Below, in pieces: positions 1-10,879 of a stretch of 64,000 nt of DNA. Position 1 is the stretch's first letter; each line of letters begins with the position of its first letter. A model generated the notes under the pieces. That model did no database searches, had not been told where the DNA came from, and saw only the letters and a program-made list of their open reading frames with translations. Origin of the DNA: Sweltsa coloradensis (taxonomy: Eukaryota > Arthropoda > Insecta > Plecoptera > Chloroperlidae); NCBI GenBank assembly GCA_024449915.1, contig JAMZAV010003102.1, positions 1 to 64,000 on the forward strand, given 5' to 3'. The position numbers and the translations under genes were made by a program.

Positions 1-74
1 GCTTGCTGTTCAATACCAGGATAACAATGCTCTAAGAGAATCTTTAATGATATTCATGGAAAATTATGTAGGAA

Positions 75-490
75 TTAAATAGGTTGTAGATGATAAAGAT
101 AATTTGCAAATGACATTCCCATAAGAGTCTTCTTCACGTGGCACAATTGTTTTAACGCATTGTTAGCTATCGAAAACTTTTCATTCTTGTCGGACGGCAT
201 ATATTTAATGAGCACTTGATCGGCGTCCAGTGTCATTCCGTTCACTTCACCCCCCTCTGCCACTAACCCAGCGATTATTGGTGCAGGCTTAGGGTCCTTA
301 TGCTGAAGTTCCCGGTAGTAAATTCCAGAATTCTTTTGAGGTCCTTCAATTTGGCAGCTTTTATTGGCCGTGGTGCATCATACTTTTGTTCTAAATTCAA
401 GCACACTAGTGGTGCGTTGTTTCTACTAGCTGTTGATGGACGTCCCCGAGTAGTTTTAGATATCTCCCACAGCCTTCCAAGATTGGAAAT
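75..490 (-). pseudogene. 3' coding remnant of an unidentified, probably TE-borne protein
   Basis: The minus strand reads as protein-like sequence from about 490 down to a stop at 75. One frame break lies near 315: the upstream part (around residues LKDLKRIL, preceded by a Pro-Ile-Lys stretch) and the downstream part (from YYREL onward) are in different frames. The Lys-Leu-Lys-Asp-Leu box followed by a Tyr-Tyr-Arg-Glu-Leu box resembles the C-terminal part of proteins encoded by many invertebrate DNA transposons, but I cannot assign a superfamily. The upper border near 485 runs into AT-rich DNA and could be an exon edge or a truncation. It is disabled unless the break is a sequencing error. Confidence 0.4.
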
Positions 491-3177
491 TTATATTTAT
501 ATTATTATTTATACATCTTAGTGCGATAGTCTTAACCCGAACAAAGTAATATTTCCTGTTTTTACAGTTTGATAACAATTTGACAACAATTAATTCGAGA
601 GAACTAGGTTTCTTATTAATCCAAAAGCCCTAAATAATATAATAGAAATAATATAAAGTAATATAACTTACATCCGCCTCTTATCAAACAAAAGCCCCAC
701 TGAGGGTGTTAGTGACGACTTACACTTAGTTCGCACTTGTCGGATGCGTAGTTAGCGGTAGGTGTTGCACGGGTAGCTAGCCTGAATACCGGTCTATCGG
801 TCAATGAATCTTACACACTCGGGAGACATCGAGGAAACACAATACAACGTGCGAAGGAATAGCCTTCGACCTTGGGGAGAGAAGCCCCAGACGACCGACG
901 GACTTACCGTGGGCTCCTGCCCTCTCTGGTGGTGTGTGCGTGGCCTGGCTGCGGCTCCCTTCCTCCTGGTTTTGGGTGGCGCTCGTACTTAAAGCTAGTC
1001 TTATTTGAGCGTCGGGTTTATAAAGCTAAGGGATGGCTGAAGGCAATAAAATCATAGAAAAATGCATGCTCATAAAGGAAATGCAACAGGTTGTATGAGG
1101 GGAAAGAGGTTCCCTTAGACAACGTAAACTGGCTTGGAATTCACTTGCATAATTATTAGGCACAATGGACATTACAGGTTACAGTTTACATTTATAGTTG
1201 ATGGAAATAAAAAATTCAAAAAAAAAATGATTCTACGATTGGATCCAATCTACAAATACCTTTGTTTTTGGGTTACCCGATGGCCATCTTAAAATACTGA
1301 ATTACAAAGATTGAATTTTCTACTCAACACTAATCGGCGACGTCGTTGTATGTCGTGGAGGTGCCGAGCCGATGGTCGGCAGTCGACGCGACGAGGTGTC
1401 TTGAGGTTTGGCGCGCAAAGCGTTGGCGCGACGCCGGCGTCCCTGACGAGAGGCGGCGACCTCGGAAGCGTCGTCGTTTCTGGAGATAGCACCTCACTTC
1501 ACGTGATAACACACGTGGGACTTCGACTTCGACCCCGGTAGTGGTGAACACTTCTTGCTTCGCATGCCCTAAGGCTTATCTCGAAGGTGTGGCCTTGTGT
1601 GCTGGCCACCCGCTCTCGGAGGGGAGGGCTTGACCCATGTTGCTAGGTCTGTCGTCGGGTAGGACAAAGGAAAAAGGTAGTGTTGACAAGGTATATTTTT
1701 AGGTTATAGCGTGTTGAACTGGCTCTGGACAAGGAGTATACGTTAGAGTAGCCATTGTAGTAGCGGTCGTCGTAATTATAGGTGGAGTCCGGAGCGTCAC
1801 CACATGCTACTGTGGTTTACGTCGCAAAACGCGGGCACTCGCGGGATTTTAATAGGTTAGCAAAACTCCTATTTATAAGGGCCTGCTACTGAGACCTCTC
1901 CCTACGCGTTTCCGTATTATTTTATGCCCCATGGCGATTGGTGATCACTGCTGGCTTCAACAACACACGATTTCGAACAACACTCGCTCCCGCACTGCTT
2001 ACGCACTGGACTCGCACCGTTGACTGAAGCCAAGATGCCGCTTCCCCACGCCAACTTTCCCTCTGTTTCTGCTACCCCATCACGTGACCTCGACACTTGT
2101 CACGGCCAGGGTGATTGGCAGATGAAGACGTTAGGCGAGCGGCTAGGCCAATAGCCTACCGTCTTACGTGGCCTACACTCAGGCTTCAGCTGGGTATTTT
2201 CCATCCTCAGACTTGTGACGTTTACTTCCCTTTGGTGTGGCTGGTTTCATGTCCAGCACCCCCCTCTCTCGCATTCCTGAGCCCCCCAACCTGTCTTCGA
2301 CGATGCAAACTGGGTTGTTTTGCTCACTGGCTGACGTTCCTAAAGCCTGGGTTAAACCCCGTGCAATGCACATTTTACCTTGCCTTACTTTAAAACCTGA
2401 TTACCAATCATACATAGTACATCGTTGGCTGTGTATTGCACACATATTTAATTACCATTAATTTAATTACACGTTAATCGAAAAAAATAAAACCCAACGT
2501 GATTACACGAAGGTAGCCAGGTGGCTAATGAACATTTACATTTTATACTTTTAATTGCAAAAAAAACAAAATTCCTACTGATGGTAGGCTTTGAAAGGGT
2601 GGTATGCTACAGTAAGCCTGGTGTATATATAGGTTTGCCTACAGTCCCTACACTATAATCCATTTGTTTCTTTGTATAGGATAAGTAAAAATGCAAGTAA
2701 TTGATGGTACACGCATTTTGGTACACCATCACAGGCTACCGGTCGGCCGGTCTATCGCCTTGCCTTCACTATCTTCAGTAAAACTAGGGTGAAGTTTATT
2801 GTGTGGGCGGCTGATATGCGTGTAAATAGGTATTTCTCAATTTGTAGGCCTAAACATAATAAATACAAAATATAATAAATATATATTGGTCTGACATTGA
2901 AAATGAAACAAAAATTATTTGCCGGCTTCTTCATTTTCGAGCGGTACTGAACGAACTAACTAAATAACTTCAAAACTTTCCTCCAAGCTTCTTTCATTGG
3001 CCTGAAGAAAGCCACGCCCAGTGGCTGGCATATGTGTGTGGAATTTGGGGGAAGGCACATAGCCAAATTGTCCCCTATGACAACCTTCTTGGCCTTCGGG
3101 GCAGCTTTGTGAAGTTAAAGGGAATGGCGATTCTCGGTGCACTGTTTTACATTTATGATAACATTAAATCCATGGAT
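491..3177. other. No recognisable gene; GC-rich patches at 690-1010 and 1320-1660
   Basis: I see no conserved protein. Two patches (about 690-1010 and 1320-1660) are clearly richer in GC and CpG than the surrounding DNA, and the second is full of CGTCG/CGACG steps. Both could be promoter or LTR/5'UTR relics, but no LTR ends or primer-binding site are visible. The remainder is AT-rich spacer. The short reading frames here lie on both strands of the GC patches and look like composition effects. Confidence 0.4.
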
Positions 3178-3837
3178 AAGGCAATATCTGCGACACTCCA
3201 GTATCGTCACGATAAACCTCACTGCACATATAGAAATATCAATCACAACCAATAAATTACACCTCTCAGAGTTCATGTGCTATTGTCATCAACACAATTT
3301 TGAAGAGTTTCAATGCACTTTACGTACAGCATCGATATGACCTCGCCGCCCCGCACCTTTTGACTACCACCTTTGCTCACACACAGCGCAGCTGCAGCCT
3401 CGCCTCGCAGTCGGTCTGTCGTTCTTGTCGCTGGCGGACGTGTTTTGTCTCCGCTCTACGGTCTGTAAGTGTCGAACCTCCTCAGTACACGGAGTTAGCT
3501 TCTGTCACTGCTGAATGTGTTGTTTGACCAAGTCTTTGCTGTTATGTTCTCGCATCGTTCTCTTTAATATTTGTGAACTTCGGGAGATTGTCTGTTCTGT
3601 CCAGGCTGGGAGGTTTGTTCGCTATTTATTCTGTCCTGCTTGTCAGGAAAACATTTGTTATGTTAGTGTTGGTCTCAGTCTGTTCTCTCTGTACAGCTTG
3701 AGGGATTGATGTTCGGAAAGTGTCAGGTTCTGTTCAGTGTGGGATGAGAGCCTAGTCACACAAAGGAGGTGTCCGGTTTCTGTGCTTGGGTTTTTGTTAT
3801 ACCAAATTCCCTGTGTATGTGTTGCATATTACTCATC
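3178..3837 (+). repeat. Family D repeat, copy 1
   Basis: This copy shares a long conserved path with 4340-6260, 18535-19050, 43270-43812 and 57805-58595. The shared elements in order are GTATCGTCACGATAA, then ATATGACCTCGCCGCCC near 3336, then CTCGCAGTCGGTCTGT, then GTTTAATGTTTGTTAACCTC-like sequence. It has no open reading frame. It joins directly to the last ~75 bp of SINE-A, so most of that SINE is missing here. The repeat could be an LTR or a satellite monomer; its head-to-tail arrangement elsewhere favours a tandem repeat. Confidence 0.7.
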
Positions 3838-3912
3838 TCTACCGTCCCTCCCGTCGTCTCGATTAGCCAAGTTGCATAAATATGAGACATTAAACAATAT
3901 CCAGTCAATCAT
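3838..3912 (+). mobile_element. SINE-A 3' stub
   Basis: Only the 3' end of the dispersed retroposon is present: the CGTCTCGATTAGCCAAG block, then TTGCATAAATATGAGAC and the AATATCCAGTCAATC tail. The 5' part is missing. Confidence 0.75.
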
Positions 3913-4339
3913 TGTTTGAAGCATTATTTTACTAATAATGTAAGTTAGTGTTACTAAGTGGGTTATTGACGTTATAATTTGTGCACGTATGTGGTATTGT
4001 CTGTCAGTAGGGTAGTAACGTACTTTACATCGTTTGTTTCCTCATTAATCTTGCCTGCTTGTCCGGGAAATGATCGTTAACTCAGTGTTGTGCTCCGTCA
4101 CATCCCGAGTGATGACATCTAAATCTTTTTTTTTTTTTACTGAAGCAGGATTGTTACGACTTTCCCCAGCCCAGTCAAACCACCGGGTTTGTACCCAATG
4201 AAACATAAAAAACAAGGGGAAATTGCAATACCTTGAATCTATCAACCTCTGCTAGTCATTGTCGATTGAACTCTGGGGCCAATATATCCTTGCGTACTAC
4301 AATCTACTATTTACCTGCAGATGTTGTTTATGACGTGAC
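3913..4339. other. Spacer without a recognisable gene
   Basis: AT-rich spacer with a T12 run near 4127-4138. A short phrase at about 4347 (TGCCGTGTTATAGCTGG-like) recurs at about 10831, so the right edge probably belongs to a repeat. I see nothing else. Confidence 0.5.
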
Positions 4340-5056
4340 ATGCGCCGTGTTATAGCTGGTCCCTAATTTCATTCTATCTTTATCTCTCGTCTTGAAACAA
4401 ATATGTGGGACATGCAATGCTACGTGTTACAGAAGCTTCATCCATAATAACAGTAAAATCCTTGCTTTAGGCAATATCTGTGACTATGAATATGTTGTAT
4501 CGTCACGATGAACCTCGTTACACTTATACAAATATCACTCTACTCCAATAAATTCTACCTCTCGGAGCTCAAAAGCTATTCAATGCGATTTCGGAAGACT
4601 TCCACGCACTTGACGTGCAGCATCGATATGACCTCGCCGCCCCGCACCTTTTAACTGCACTCGCACCCACATTCACTCGCAGCACAGTCTCGCTCTCGCC
4701 TCGCAGTCGGTCTGTTGTTCTTGTCTCAGGCGGACGTGTTTTGTCTTCGCTCTGTTCTTATTAGGCCTCCACAGTACAAGCAGCTATAGCTTCTGTTGCT
4801 GCTGAATGTGTTGTTTGTACAAAAGTTTTGACTCAAATGCCCTGGCATCGTGGTTTGCTTACTTCATGATCCGAGCTCCAAATTCGAAATCATACCGAAA
4901 TGCAAGCCGGTATACACATGTTAGCTCTAATGCAACTTCTGTCATGAAGTATTTTTCGCCTCGCAGTCTGTCTGCTGTTCATGTCGCAGACGGATGTGTC
5001 TCTGCTTTTTGGTCTGTTCTTGCTGAGTTTCCACAATATAAGGAGTTTGCTTCTGT
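4340..5056 (+). repeat. Family D repeat, copy 2 (left part, before a LINE insertion)
   Basis: This copy starts with the CTTGAAACAAATATGTGGG head, continues through GAATATGTTGTATCGTCAC and the GACCTCGCCGCCCCGCACC block near 4630, and then shows a second, internally duplicated CGCAGTCTGTCTGCTGTTC block near 4971. It is cut after GGAGTTTGCTTCTGTTA, where a foreign LINE end begins. The repeat resumes at about 5533, so the two parts are one interrupted monomer. Confidence 0.7.
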
Positions 5057-5532
5057 TAGTTAGTTAGTTATTGGGGTTTTAGGGCACAAAACAGTAAAGT
5101 TATCAGTGCCCATCGAATTTTCTGATTGCTAAATATATATGAATTTCAAATTTAATTTAAAAGGTTTACTTTACGTAAGAAATTAATAACATTATCGCTT
5201 GCCGTAGAGTTGTCTGATAAAATTTCTTTGAGGGAAGGTTTAATTTCAATTCTTTTCTATCACTACTATATTTTGTACAGGTTTCTAAAACGTGTTTTAT
5301 AGTTAAAATAAAACTTCACCACACTCATCACAAATGGGAGGATCTTCACCTCTTGGAAGATATCCTTGAGTGAGGTATGTGTGCCCGATTCTTAAACGAG
5401 TCAGAACCACTTCTTCATGGCGAGAGGAGCGACGTGAAGAGATCCTGGCTGCCGTGCTATTCTTGATTTGGCACAATTTATTGTTTTCTATCTTGTTCCA
5501 GGAATACTGCCATTGCTCTTTTAATGCTGAAT
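5057..5532 (-). mobile_element. 5'-truncated LINE with RNase H-type C-terminus
   Basis: On the minus strand a reading frame of about 70 residues runs from about 5519 to a stop at 5303. It contains the signature LTRLRIGHT-x-LTQGYL followed by PPICDEC, which is the C-terminal Cys-containing block typical of RNase H-bearing non-LTR retrotransposons (I/Nimb/R1-like groups). About 240 bp of 3'UTR follow. The UTR ends in a hairpin (GGGCAC...GTGCCC) and a (CTAA)n tail, which reads as GTTAGTTAGTTAG on the + strand at 5057. The element is 5' truncated and sits inside a family D monomer. Reverse transcriptase and endonuclease are absent. Confidence 0.7.
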
Positions 5533-6260
5533 AAGTTGTTTGAGCAAGTCTTGGCTGTTTTGTTCTCGCATCGTTCTGTTTAATGTTTGTTAACCTCAGA
5601 GGTCACTGTTCTGTCCAGATGGAACGGATTGTTCGCTCTGTGCTCTGCACTGCTTGTCAGGGGAGTGTTCGTAATCTCAGTGCTGTGCTCTGTACAGACA
5701 GAGAGGTTGATGCTAGAAACGTGTTCGGTTCTGTTCTGTGTGGGATAACATTGAGCTTTCCCACGTCGTTCTATCTTCATCTCTGGTCTCGAAACAAATG
5801 TGTAGGACATGAAATGCGACGTGTTACAGAAGCTTCATCTATAATAACAGTAAAATCCATGCTTAAGGCAATATCTGTGAATATGTTGTATTGTCACGAT
5901 GAACCTCGTTACACTTATACAATATTACACTACTTTAATAAACTCTTCCTCATGGAGCTCAAAAGCTACTGTTCAATGCGATGTTGGAAGACTTCCATGC
6001 ACTTGACGTGCAGCAACGATATGACCTCGCCGCCCCGCACCTTTTAACTGCACTTCACACCCGCATTCACTCCCCGAGTCCCAGCGCAGTCTCGCCTCGC
6101 AGTCGGTCTGTTGTTCTAGTCGGAGGCGGACGAGTATTGACTCCGCTCTCCAGTATGTTCTTGTCTTGCCTCCACTGTAGCCTCCACTGTACATAGAGAT
6201 TGCTTCTGTTAATGTGAAATGAGTTGTTTGTTGTGTTGACTGAAATGTCTTTTCATCTTT
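5533..6260 (+). repeat. Family D repeat: rest of copy 2 and start of a head-to-tail copy 3
   Basis: D sequence resumes with TGCTGAATAAGTTGTTTGAGC and runs to GGGATAACATTGAGCTTTCC near 5742-5761. A second monomer then begins (CTCGAAACAAATGTGTAGG near 5787) and repeats the GACCTCGCCGCCCCGCACC block near 6024. Two monomers therefore lie in tandem. Excluding the LINE, the repeat distance is about 0.9 kb. Confidence 0.65.
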
Positions 6261-6489
6261 TTGTTGGGTTTTGATTTTTCTGTTTACCACCAGAATTTAG
6301 AGAAGTCAAAGCTTCTTATTTTTATATCTTTCATCGGGTCAATATCCCAAAATAAGAATTCATACATGGCTATCATTATGGCCATCATAATATCAATACA
6401 CCCAGCCCTTCCACCAAACTACGAGATTTAGATTTCAACAAACATATTTCTAGTTTTACAAGCACAGATACGGGAAAACCCAAAACAGG

Positions 6490-8007
6490 GTGCAATGGAA
6501 AAATATGAGATTGTTTATTCCTCTCCACGTGAAATTTCGTTGTCGTGTTGGCCAAGAGCAAGGTGTACAGGCTCCTTCCTTCCCCCCTTCTCCTCTAAAT
6601 GTTGAAAAGTTTCATCAAATTGCAGGTGGCTTTTTTTTAAATGGATCTCCTAATTGTATGGGAGCCCTAGATGGAAAGCATGTAACCATGCTTTGGCCTC
6701 TAATATTGGCATGCTTTATTTATTTACAGTAATGGCTTATAAATTCTGATAAATACAAAGTTACACTGACAATAGGTCAGTGTAGGCCTACATGTAATAT
6801 AAAATGTTGTATCTTTCATTAATAATAACAAAGCCTCAAAGTTAAAGTACAACAATCTGAACTTCTGAAGCCATATTATATAGGGCATAGTAGAGTCAAA
6901 TTTGGTTTTATTCTTTCTAGGCTCCTCCCAAGTCAGGCTGGGCCTTCAAATTCCAACTCGACACCTTCTCGCGGTTTGGCCCGTGAATAGGGGAGTTTCA
7001 CTCCCTGAAACTAATGGCGAGCTCTGGGTCGTCGTTGGGGAACCCCTTCCCTTTGACTACCTCCCCGACGGCGACGACAAAGACAACACGGACAGATGAT
7101 GACACAGACGGAGACGACCACGACGTGGGGGAACCCCTGCCCTCCCCATATGCTTGTGGCTGGTTCTGACCAGCACAGGCCTGTCCACCCTTGTCCCCCC
7201 GCGTCATCCCTTACGTCCCTCCCTTCGTCTCGATTAGCCAAGTTGCATAAATATGAGACGTAAAGCAATATTCAATTCAATTCCAAGTCAGGCTCTGCAA
7301 AACTACAACTATAAGAAAGAATTCAGCCTTGTGTTGATGGCAGCCTGCGATGCAAACTACTGCTTTACTTGTGTTGACATTGGTGCTCTAGGAAAGCAAA
7401 ACGATAGCCGAACATTTAGTAATTGGGACTTTGGTCAAGAGATTCTGAATGGAACTCTTCCATTAACCCAGCCCATTAACTTGTTCGGCTATAAGCTCCC
7501 CCCGGTGTTTGTTGCCGATGAAGCTTTCCCCTTGACAGTCAATATCATGAGGCCTTTCCCAAATAGAGATTTGCTTCCCCAGAAGAGAATTTACAATTAT
7601 CGTTTGAGTAGGGCTCGAAGGCTTGTTGAAAACTCATTTGGCATATTAGCCTCTAGATGGCGGATATATCGGCAGCCTATAATAGCTTCGGAAGATACAG
7701 TAATAGCCATCGTCACAGCCACTGTATGTTTGCACAATTTTCTACATAAGAAAAGCAACAAGAAACGCAAGGAGGAAGAGGAGGATGAAAACAACTCGTA
7801 CTGTTCTGCTGACTGGTAGACCAGGAAGATGAAGAGGGAAATCATCCTGGACGTTGAAGGGAAACCCAAATGGATGGGCTTCGACCACTTGGCAATGTGG
7901 GAAGCAACAACTTCTCCAGGAACTCTGCAAGCGTCAGAGACGAGTTCATGCGATACTTCTAGAATGAAAGCCGAGTCAGATGGCAAGACCGGATATTCGA
8001 TGTGTAA
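6490..8007 (+). pseudogene. Harbinger-type transposase (HARBI1-like nuclease), broken
   Basis: DDE nuclease of a PIF/Harbinger transposon. The first part (about 6590-6690) carries NCMGALDGKHV with the first catalytic Asp. The second part (7300-7819) carries YNYKKEFS, VADEAFPL with the second Asp, YRLSRARR, and LVENSFGIL with the catalytic Glu. A last block, read in another frame (about 7905-8007), has the family C-terminus VRDEF-x-RYF and WQDRIFDV before a stop at 8005. It is disabled by a SINE-A insertion at 6940-7282, a one-base offset just before the YNYK motif, a stop at 7817, and an in-frame TAG near 7970. An acceptor-like TTCTTTCTAG ends at 6920, so an intron probably lay at about 6690-6920. 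A MADF-type gene at 9575-10247 points toward it, an arrangement typical of two-gene Harbinger elements. Confidence 0.85.
6940..7282 (+). mobile_element. SINE-A, near full length, with 12-bp target-site duplication
   Basis: It begins GGGCCTTCAAATTCC and ends AATATTCAATTCAATT. It is flanked by the direct repeat CCAAGTCAGGCT at 6928-6939 and 7283-7294. The insertion splits the Harbinger transposase coding sequence. The duplication fixes both element ends and shows mobilisation by target-primed reverse transcription or a similar process. Confidence 0.9.
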
Positions 8008-9574
8008 ATTGAAGATCCGGCCTGATAACGTTGTAAAATTTTTACCATTGTTTTTTTCCACGGAATAATGTTGTATGTTGCACAGGCAACACTGTGGTGT
8101 CACCTACATGTGATTTTTTTACTATTCACTTTATTCAATAATGCTTATCGAGTAAATGTGAAAATGTAAACTCGGCTTACGTTATTCGGGTCAGCGCTTC
8201 AATTGTCTCAGAAAAAAGCTGGTAGTCATGGCTAGGATTAAGGAAATGATGTATAAAGCTTGAAAGCGTAGGTTACGTAGACCTAAAAATGATACAAATT
8301 TACAATACAATAAATACAATAAAGTACAATATTAAAATATCAATTTACTATTATAATTTAGTAATGGAAGTAGAACAATTAATTGAGAGCTGCAAAACAT
8401 ATAAATACTAGCCCTAAAAATAATTAAAGAGTAGTGGGGGGCCTAGGGCCACAGAAATGATATATGCCTACATATTACAATAAATTATTTAAGTATACAA
8501 ATGGTTAAATATGCAATAAAATAATGTACAATTATAATAGAAATACAATATGGTTCACAATATGGATTCTCGATGATATTAATAAAAACTAACTAACAAT
8601 TAATGATTTAAATAAGCCTAATTTACTATTCTACCTAAACTCTTCTTTCACCAAGATTGTTTGTGATCTTAGCTTTGTTTGCTCCCGTTTTGCTGGATCC
8701 ATCCTGTCCAAGTTCGGCGCCATAGATAGGCAGAAAAGTTCCGTTGGTGTGTAATTCTACAAAGATTAATGTAGTAATATTAAACAATGATCATTAGGCC
8801 TATGTTCAATACCGGTAGTACCTAATGAATAAGCCTTTAGAAATGTGAATGTGTGCAAGAAATTTTGTTTTAAATTATTAAATTAACGACTGCTAATCTA
8901 TGACCAATGGGCAAACTGAAAGAAAATGTGAACAATTTTGTGAAACAGTGAACATTTTTGCCGACAATATTGTCAAAAAATCTTTTTCAGATTATACCGC
9001 CACTTGTTCACACTAGACCTACTTCACAACCAGTTCACCATGTTCCTGTCGTTCATATGAGCTGTAGGGCTAATCGTTCAATAATTAAGTTTCTGCAATA
9101 TCAAAATTTCAACAAGTAGGCCTACAACATACCTGAGGAATGAATTCACTGCAAGTCACTTGGCTCATTCACTATCAAACTTCAAATCAAGTTAGGTGGC
9201 AAAGTTAGATCATGATCATGCCATAAGCCCTTGAAATCAGACATACGGTTTGTTGTCGATGGAACCTTGTTCTGCAAGAGCCCGTAACAACTCGGCCCTT
9301 TCAGATTCCAGCGATATGCATCTAGGCCTAGTTTCTGCTATTTTTATTTGGTTTACTAGTCATTAAAAGGGTTGAGGCTGGGGGGAAATGGTGAGTGGGA
9401 ACTGAATCTACTGTTGGAATTGGATGGTGGTGAAGGAAATATTATGCCAGGGAGCTTGTAGAGTGGGAGGTAGATGGATTTACACCTAGAAGAGTATCAG
9501 TTTCTCTTCCAGATGTACTATAGGGATGGTTATGAAATGAGGGTTGGATTGGGCTGGGTAGGGGGGAATTTAGA
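8008..9574. other. AT-rich spacer, no gene seen
   Basis: No conserved protein is visible. The interval separates the broken transposase from the convergent MADF gene and probably belongs to the same decayed Harbinger element. About 9340-9574 is purine-biased on the + strand and may be the decayed 3' end of the MADF gene. Confidence 0.4.
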
Positions 9575-10247
9575 CTATGAAAAAAAATCAAAGGGGAGCG
9601 ACTGTGAAGAATTTGAGCAGGATGGAGGTAAAGGGTAGGTATAAGATGGAGACTGGTTATTCAATGATGGAGGAGATGAAATTTCGGATTGATGGGAGGA
9701 AACTGACTCCCTAGATGTGTGGTCGGGCGCAGAAACTGCAGATATGGCATGCCAAGCCTTCCTTTTTTTGCCCGCGTCCCCACTTCGGGTCTCTTCTGCC
9801 CTCAGCTCTTTACAAATGAATCCTTGATGATTGCCATCTTTTCTGGCAGGCTGTCACTGTAACAATGGCATGATATGTAGCCTAGGCCTGAACAGACAAA
9901 TATTTTGTAGGCCTGGGACTGTGGTCATTACTGTCACAGCCTAGGCCTTGCTATGATCGATATCCTTGGTAAATTGCGACGAGCATAATAATAGCCTAGG
10001 GGAGGCCTAAGATATCATAGCTCCAATGGTTTAATTTGGCTATAGGCCTAGGCTAGGGGGGCATTTTGATTAGGGTAACCTAAGCTACAAAGTGTATGTA
10101 TTTTTTTAACTTGCCATCAGTCTTCATTGCAAAAGCAACTTTGGCCCATGCAATTTCTTTTTTGTTTCTATTTTTATAGTCTTCTGATTTCACATTAAAA
10201 ATACACTCGTATTTGGAAATCTCGTTTATAAAAATTTCAGCGTCCAT
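9575..10247 (-). pseudogene. MADF-domain protein, Harbinger partner type, broken
   Basis: Exon 1 starts at an ATG at 10247 and encodes a MADF (Myb/SANT-like DNA-binding) domain start: FINEISKYECIFN, then SEDYKNRNKKEIAWAKVA. A second exon follows an acceptor (TTGTTACAG, exon edge 9856). It encodes the domain end ACQKRWQ, then a basic stretch (AGKKRKAW) and a Ser/Pro-rich tail ending at a stop at 9575. Small frame breaks lie near 9820-9840. MADF/Myb proteins are the usual second gene of Harbinger transposons and help bind the transposon ends. Its convergent position relative to the transposase at 6490-8007 fits that role. No exact donor site could be fixed. Confidence 0.65.
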
Positions 10248-10329
10248 CGCGTTGCTGTCAAAAAATGTCAAATTCAAGACAGCTGATCGTATAGCCACTG
10301 AGATACGTAAATATGCGGGTGAACCTAGG

Positions 10330-10485
10330 AGGCTGTGTTTTGCGGTGCAGTGCAGCACCGCAAAAGTTGGAGTTCGATCAACTTCTGCAGCGCCGCACCG
10401 CACTCCACGCAAGTCGTTCCTGATTGGCTGACAAAAGCAACGCACTGCAATGCGGTGCGGTGCTGCAACGTTGCGAATGCGCCTT
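10330..10485. mobile_element. Small MITE-like insert with GCACCGCA-rich termini
   Basis: A GC-rich block lies inside AT-rich coding remnants. The left end reads AGGC...TGCAGCACCGCA. The right end, read in reverse, is AAGGCGCATTCGCAACG then TGCAGCACCGCACCGC. The ends are imperfect inverted repeats. It lies between a MADF start codon and a Mutator-like coding fragment. It may be the right end of the adjacent Harbinger element rather than an independent MITE. Confidence 0.5.
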
Positions 10486-10802
10486 AACGCGGTCAGTTGC
10501 CATCCATCGGACACTTTGCTATGGCACTTAGTATATGTGCCTTCTGACAGAGACGGAATGTCCATTGCGGAAGTTAACTCTTGAAGCTGGGAATGCCCTA
10601 TGCCAACGACCATTGCAACGGCGGACGTAATTATGTCAATAATATCTCCCTTCATCGGGTTGTTCGTGTTGACTTGCTTGATACAATTACATATTGGACA
10701 TTTGAATTTAAGAATTGTGTTCAGACCTTTTCGGATTTCTCCAACAACTCGCATATCTTTGAAAGTGCATCCGACAGGAGAATGTGAGTCTAATTTCTGC
10801 AA
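10486..10802 (-). pseudogene. Mutator-like transposase domain fragment
   Basis: About 105 residues on the minus strand. A zinc-ribbon-like KFKCPICNC is followed by AVAMVVGIGHSQLQEL and then AMDIPSLSEGTYTK. This order (Cys pair, then Gly-x-Gly, then the Met-x-Ile-Pro-x-x-Ser block) is what I know from the Mutator-like/Kolobok transposase domain of animal DNA transposons. The fragment is interrupted downstream by the GC-rich insert at 10330-10485 and has no catalytic core left in the window. Confidence 0.55.
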
Positions 10803-10879
10803 CTCCTTTAAAAAATAATCTATCTCAACAATGTGCCGTGTTATAGCTGGTTCCTAATGACTGAAATCCATGGATATGG

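Noticed and set aside
1289..1551. Arg-rich ORFs on both strands
   Set aside because: They arise from CGTCG/CGACG-rich sequence; no protein-like pattern or start context.
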